Source: Cycas panzhihuaensis
Taxonomy: Eukaryota > Cycadophyta
DNA length: 64,000 nt
Direction: 5' to 3'
NCBI GenBank assembly: GCA_023213395.1
Contig: CM041465.1
Span: 57,605,741-57,669,740 of the forward strand
Part shown: one piece after another, positions 58,641 to 64,000 of the stretch
Position numbering within the stretch: position 1 is the stretch's first letter
How the letters are laid out: the number at the start of each line of letters is the position of its first letter
Notes under the pieces: generated by a model
Databases searched by the model: none
Told to the model about the DNA's origin: nothing
The model's input: only the letters and a program-made list of their open reading frames with translations
Made by a program: the position numbers and the translations under genes

Positions 58641-59890
58641 TCTGGGAGAGAGTCATCAACAGGAGCACTAAAGAAGTTAGGGATAGGGGCATCTGCGAGT
58701 TACTTGGCCACTACCATTCCCTTCTTTGATTTTTGGTTGACGATATAGAGGTCGAATTCTTAAAGCAGGACGGCCCATCGACCAGCCCTACCTGTCAAAT
58801 CCAAACGAGTCAGCAAGTATCACAAGGGATTGGATTGAACGATCACCTTGGTGGTGTTGCCAAGCAAGTAGTGTCTGAACTTCTTGGTCACATGGACCAA
58901 GGAGAGGCACTCCTTCTCAGCAGGGGAATAGTTAAGCTTGGCAGCCACGAGGGTGTGGCTGATGAAATATATAGCTCTCTCAGTTCCTGAGTCATCCTCC
59001 TAAGCTAACATAGAGCCCAAGGACTCGTTAGTCACCGAGGTATATAAGACGAAGGGCCTATCGAATCGAGGAGACGCCAACGTAGGAGTAGAAGTAAGGG
59101 CTTTCTTAAGTCCTTCAAAGGTCTTTTGGGTCTTATCAGACCAGGCAAAAGGAGCTCCCTTCTTCAATAGGTTCATGAGGGGTTTAGCGCTCACAGCGAA
59201 GTCTACTAAGAAGTGCATAAGAAAACCAAGCCTTCCTAGGAATGACTTAATTTATCGTTGAGTTCTAGATGGCAGCATGTCAAGGATTGCCTTGACCTTG
59301 TCAAGATCAATCTAAATTCTTTGTTTGGACACAAGGAACCCAAGGAGTTTACTCGAGGTAACGGTAAACACATACTTGAGCGGATTTAAACTGACATGAT
59401 ACTTGCGGCATCTTGAGAAGACGGCATGCAAGTCGGATGGATGATGAGCTATGACACAGGAGAGACCTATCATATCATCCATGAAGACCTCCAACGTGTT
59501 ATCAATGAGGTCATGGAAAATGAAATGCATGGCTCTTTGGTAAGCAGCACCTGCATTCTTAAGGCCAAAGAGCATCGCCTTGTAGGCGAAGGTACCCCAA
59601 GCTGTAGTGAAGGCCGTCTTGTGGCAGTCTTTAGGAGAAATCTAAATTTGGTTAGAGCTAGAGAAGCCGTCCATTAGGGACATAACTTCAAATCTGGCGA
59701 TGCGATTAATAATTTGATCGATAAAGGGTAGCGAAAAGTTGTCCTTAAGACAAATATTGTTGATGTCATGGAAATCGACACATATACAAATTGCCTCATT
59801 CTTTTTGGTAGCGAGGACAATATTAGAGACCCATTTAGGGTAGTGAATGGAAGTAATAAGCCCTGCATCTAGAAGCTTCTCAACCTCCAT
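58641..59890 (-). pseudogene. Element B reverse transcriptase and RNase H
   Basis: RT: VSNIVLATKKNEAICICVDF, FSLPFIDQIINR, FGLKNAGAAYQRAM and FMDD at about 59475-59486. RNase H: NLLKKGAPFAWSDKTQKTF and DRPFVLYTSVTNESLGSMLA (the first catalytic Asp region reads TNES). A TAG after SSNQI and stops near 59310 and 58999 break the frame. Confidence 0.8.
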
Positions 59891-60894
59891 CTTGACAGTG
59901 GTCGAGAGCTTCGGGTGAAGGGGACGCTACTTCTGGCACACAGGACGAGCACCAGGAATGGTGGTGAGGTTATGAGTGATAATGGAGGGGTCAATTCTCA
60001 TAATGTCAGTATAATCCCACGTAAACGCGTCTCGAAACTCCTGGAATAGAAGGGAGTACTCCCTTATCTCATAAGGAGAACACTCCAACCTGACCTTAAT
60101 GCCCTTAGTAGGGGCTAAGACAATGTCTTAGGTTGCCCCCATGCACATGGCATTGTCCTCCTCGAAATGGAGAGGGGCAAGGTCAACAAGAGGAGGTGGA
60201 ATAGGAGACGGGATCAGATCGGCAAGCGTGGATCCAATCGCAAGGATCCTCTAGTGACCAAGCCTGTGGTGACTAGAAGGTAAGTTGGGTGCAAAACCTG
60301 CTAGGTTCTTAAGCAGGGCTTCGTCATCCTCAAAGTAATCCACCCCATGGATGACCTTACTTTGAGTAGAGGAAGCACTAGAGGGAGTGGAAGCAATGGG
60401 ACTATGATGGTCATCGCGTTGCTCAACTTCCTCACGGGACTCTGAAGGAGAGTCAAAAGGAGGCTCCTCGGAAGGAGTGAAAGGTAGCTCTTCGAAGCCA
60501 TTACCCACGGGGGGTAATGAAGAAGAAGAACTGACAATGGGTAGGTCAATATAAGCGATGACATGTGACATGCAGGAGTGGCTAGCCTCACCAACGAGAG
60601 AGGCTCTGGATGGGGATCTAGAACGAGACGAGTGCAACCTACTAATATAGAGGAAAGAGACGGGATGAAGACAATCCTTGTCCTCGTCGTGTGACTTATC
60701 ATCACTAAGCAGGCGGTGCAGTAACTCCCAACGCCAATAGGGGCAAACCGCGTGAGACTAGGAGAAGAAGATGCAGGATCTTCTTCAGATGGGTTAGGTA
60801 TGCCAATAGAGCAGGTCGAGGCATGCGTAGAAGGACCTCAGTTTGCCAAATTGGTGGAACGAGTTTGTTTGGTAAATGGGCGTTCACGGGGAAT
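59891..60894 (-). pseudogene. Element B protease-RT linker
   Basis: A Ser/Pro-rich stretch containing QSKVIHGVDYFEDDEALLK, which aligns with RSQVIHGVDYFEDDEALLE in element A. It is longer than usual for gypsy elements and conserved between copies, so it probably forms a real spacer domain of unknown role. Confidence 0.6.
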
Positions 60895-61500
60895 CACTCT
60901 CATCTATCCGTCATAGATGAATTTAAGTTATCCCCAAAGAGTCAAGCACACGGCTCCCATTTGGTCGAGCCATGCATGACCTAGAAGGAGGTTGTAGTCA
61001 ACGTCAACATCAAGGACTATAACATCGGCAAGAATAGTCTTGCCCTCAAGGGTGAGAAGAATCACGACAGATCCTAAAGGGGTCTTCTCACTACCGTCAT
61101 AACCTTGGCATCGCCATGGAACAGGTTCCAAGGTGGAGATACCAAGCTCTTCCATGACACGCAAGGGCATGGCATTGACAGAAGAACTGTTGTCAATAAC
61201 AGTCCTTCAAAGTGTACAATCAGGCGTATCAATAGTGATGGTGAATGGGAAGTTCCACTGATGTTCCCTTTCACCGATGGGAGGAAGATCCTTAGGATCA
61301 AATGAAATAATGGGTCCACGACTTTGGGTAATGCCCAAAGCATGGATAGGCACATCACTCAACCCTAAATCTTCTAGGAGGAGGGCCCGCTGCTCAGGAC
61401 AACTCCTTAAGATGTCTATTAAGGACATTCTTGTAGCCACAGTATGAAGCTCGTCCATGATGGAGAAGGGCTTACCCTTCGCCGTAGGCTAGGTAGGTGC
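60895..61500 (-). pseudogene. Element B aspartic protease
   Basis: Contains SVNAMPLRVMEELGI (near 61170) and DVDVDYNLLLGHAWLDQMGA (near 61000). The active-site word reads DNSSS. An upstream stretch (61207-61458) contains WNFPFTITIDTPDCTL, also kept in A. Confidence 0.7.
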
Positions 61501-63917
61501 CCTTTAGAAATTGTAACGACCTGGGTGTACAAGAATAGCCTTGGGAAAGAGAGATATTTCTAGAGGAAGGTTCTCTAGAAGAGGGTCAGAAGGAGCGAAA
61601 GAAGAAGAAGCTCCCGCTGCTTCCTTGGCGGCCTGAGACCACGTAAGGGTATAGGAAGGAGTTGCCTCAAGTAACTGGATCACCTTCTTCCCCTTGTTCT
61701 GGGGTTGCGAAGGTGATGGGGTACGACGGCTAGGGGAATGAGAGGAAGAAGACGAGTTCTGAGTACCCTTCCCTTTGTCGTAGGAAGGACAGGGATCAGG
61801 CGATCTTCCTCAATTCTGATTATTCTTAGTTTGGGTGTTATGATCACATTCCCCATGTTTAGGGAATGGATCCTTGTGAATTGGTTGATCCAAATTAGGC
61901 CTTGAGGCCCATTTAGGGGAAGAGTCGTGTCGAGGGGCATCCTTAAGATGCTGGGCCCTACAATGCGAATCATCGTGGAAGCACTCCCCATGAATGGAGC
62001 ACCACTTCTTCTCAAGCGGATGATCTAACCTTGTCACTTGAGAGGACTGGGCATTTCCATTCCTAGGGAGAGGAGTTTGAGTTATTTGTTGGACTTGTTT
62101 GTTGGATGTAGGAGACGAAGGAGCCTGAAGCTTGAGTTCCTTCATCGTACGCTCGAACGAGTGTATGGCTGATGTAAGAGGGTCTAAAGTCCTCTCAGTT
62201 GAATAAGAGGAAGACTGAGTAGGTTGTGAAGGTTTGGTATCTTTGGTAGGAGGTGGTGCCTCACGTCGCTGTGAGGGCTTAAGAGGTTTCTTGAGACCGG
62301 CTTGGATCTCAATAGTCTCCAACGCCAAACACTTGGCGATTGCAGAGTCACATGTGGTTGCCCCCATTTTAAGGACTTCCACATGTACTTCGGGATAAAG
62401 TGCATCGACGAAGAGGTCTCGCTTCAACTCCTCAGGCAATGTTGCCTTAGTGGAGTGAAGCAAGTCATGAAATCGCTGCACAAAGTTACGATTCATTTCA
62501 TCGTGACCTTGTTTGAGCGAAAGAAGCGACTTCATTCCACTCTCAAATGGGCAAGCTACATCAAAATAATTGATGAACTCGTCCACCAATTATTGGAATG
62601 AATGGATGGAGTGGGCAGGGAGATGGTAAAACCACTTAAGGGCGTCACCCTACAAGGATTGTGGGAATAATTTCATTAAAATATAGTCATAAGCCCAGTA
62701 ATCAATACATACCATAGAAAAACTATGCATATGCTCCACTGGGTCTTGCGACGAAGTTCCGTCGAATCTAGGAACTTCAAGAGGATGAGGCAGTAGATTG
62801 GTTCTCAACGCCTCAATGGATAGAGGTGTTGACCTAAAGTCTATGAAGGGGCGTGCCCTTTCCTAGACCATAGGGTCAACGAATGACATAGCAGGTAACG
62901 AACAAAGAGCGGATGGGGGTGGCACCCCCATCCCTCCTTAAGGAAACGCCCCCTGTTGGGAAGGGGCATGGGGATAGGTGCCTTGGAAGGGAGTCAGGTT
63001 CCCTTGCAAAGGCACAACAAATGGAATTGTGCTGGATGATGGAAAAGATGGATGCAGAACCAGGTTTTGCCCATATGGGCCACCCGTAGGTGGAGCGAAC
63101 CCATATGGGTGTAGCGGATCCACCCCATAAGCTAGGAGATGGCTTCCTCTTCCCTGCCCCCAAGGTTGAGAAGTATACCCTGGGGGAACGTAAAAGGAGC
63201 ACCAACTTATTGGTTTTAAGGGTGTGTGGGAGCGGGTCCCACATGACTGGTAGTTGAGAGGCTAGTAGGACTGACGGGCCTACTAGGAAAGGTATGCGCC
63301 ACATTAGGGGATGACACATTAGTTTGGCTAGGGATGGATATGCTAACCTTTAATTGGGGGAAAGACATACCACAGGAAGATCCCGAAATACTAGGACCTC
63401 GATGAGAAATGGAAGACGCAACATGTGCCCCCACTACAGGAATAGAAAAGGAGCGAGACGCATGCGTAGGTACAAAGGGATTGGTCATCAAAGGAAGAGT
63501 AGATGAGGATGAGGCATGTGGGGGAGAAGTGGAAGAAGAAGAGGCTCCTGCGTGAAGAGCATCCTCAAACCATCCAGGACGCGGTTGGAAGCGTACCGCG
63601 TAGCGACACTTGTTAAGAGCTTCAACTACGTCGACATGAGGGGTTCCTATATACTCGTAAGAGGTAGTTGGGACCTTGAACGAAGTAGACCCCTCGGGGT
63701 GCTCCTCATAAGAGTCACCGATTGAGTGGTAAGTCTCAAGAGGAATGGATCCTTCTACCATAAGGGTAGAGGGATGGACGTTGAGTGAGTGATGTTGGTC
63801 ATTCGGGTAATAAAGGGGGTCATCACCCTCTTGGGTGGATCCAAGAATAGAGGAAGGGAAATCATGGGTTTCCAAAGTTGAGGTGTGGTAGGTCCAATCA
63901 GAAGAGTATCCCTCCAT
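61501..63917 (-). pseudogene. Element B gag
   Basis: Start at the ATG of MEGYSSD (63917), conserved in A and C. The capsid block is open over 259 residues (61810-62589), from VDEFINYFDVACPFESGMK through SLKQGHDEMNRNFVQRF to the zinc knuckle CSIHGECFHDDSHC at 61960-62001. A frame change separates this from the N-terminal Ser/Pro-rich part (63216-63917). It is the best-preserved gag of the three. Confidence 0.8.
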
Positions 63918-64000
63918 AGTCAAATCAGAATCTGACAAAGGAAGAGGATAATACTCAGGGTCTTCTAACAATGGAGGTAGACTGCACAAGCGACAAGAAA
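63918..64000 (-). other. Element B leader, cut by the window edge
   Basis: Upstream of the gag start, on the minus strand a conserved LPPLLEDP coding-like stretch continues in frame, as in A and C, but without an ATG. Either translation starts further upstream in the ancestor or this is conserved leader RNA. Confidence 0.4.

Larger units (their letters stand above)
50129..64000 (-). mobile_element. Element B: Ty3/gypsy retrotransposon with antisense gene, right end beyond window
   Basis: Same family and orientation as element A: 3' LTR, extra RNase H, antisense gene, integrase, RNase H/RT, protease and gag from left to right. It interrupts exon 2 of the antisense gene of element C. The left boundary at TGCGTCTACGGG (50129) is inferred from where the similarity to C ends and is uncertain by about 30 bases. 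The frame changes in gag and between protease and RT, unlike in A. Confidence 0.8.

Overview
This window looks like nuclear DNA from a large, repeat-rich plant genome. It holds one convincing host gene, a single-exon class I carboxylesterase (2424-3401, +), and otherwise AT-rich spacer and decayed LTR retrotransposons of both Ty1/copia and Ty3/gypsy type, with long (AT)n, (GA)n and (CA)n tracts. The low gene density, the piling of retrotransposons of different ages and the loss of most coding capacity fit a gymnosperm or another very large plant genome; that is inference, because no species marker is present.

Layout. 1-2040 is spacer. 2040-3485 is the carboxylesterase with its promoter and poly(A) signal. 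3486-10000 is spacer with small tandem repeats, one probable solo copia LTR and two primer-binding-site relics. 10048-17988 is a Ty3/gypsy gag split by a complete Ty1/copia element (10546-17324, minus) that still shows LTRs, PBS, polypurine tract and a near-perfect target duplication. 17989-18008 is a run of 20 G. 18009-23620 holds pieces of at least three more minus-strand copia-like elements. 24264-24377 is a lone RNase H scrap.

24930 to the right edge is dominated by one family of very large Ty3/gypsy elements with LTRs of 2.5-3.2 kb. Three members are nested. Element C (+) starts with its 5' LTR at 24930, carries gag and protease, lacks RT/RNase H/integrase, and resumes at 48036-50128. 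Element A (minus, 31904-48030) sits inside C and is bounded by two LTRs and a perfect 5-bp target duplication, ATCCT. Element B (minus, about 50129 to beyond 64000) also interrupts C and is cut by the right edge.

The most interesting feature is shared by all three. Between integrase and the 3' LTR, on the strand opposite gag-pol, lies a spliced gene with its own TATA box in A and B. Its predicted product has a plant-mobile-domain-like N-terminal part, an acidic/Gly-Pro-Ser linker and a probable coiled-coil C-terminus. Intron positions agree between copies. All copies are now broken. Element B also carries an extra RNase H (RVT_3-like) near its 3' LTR instead of between RNase H and integrase, and the LTRs carry a fast-changing hairpin block.
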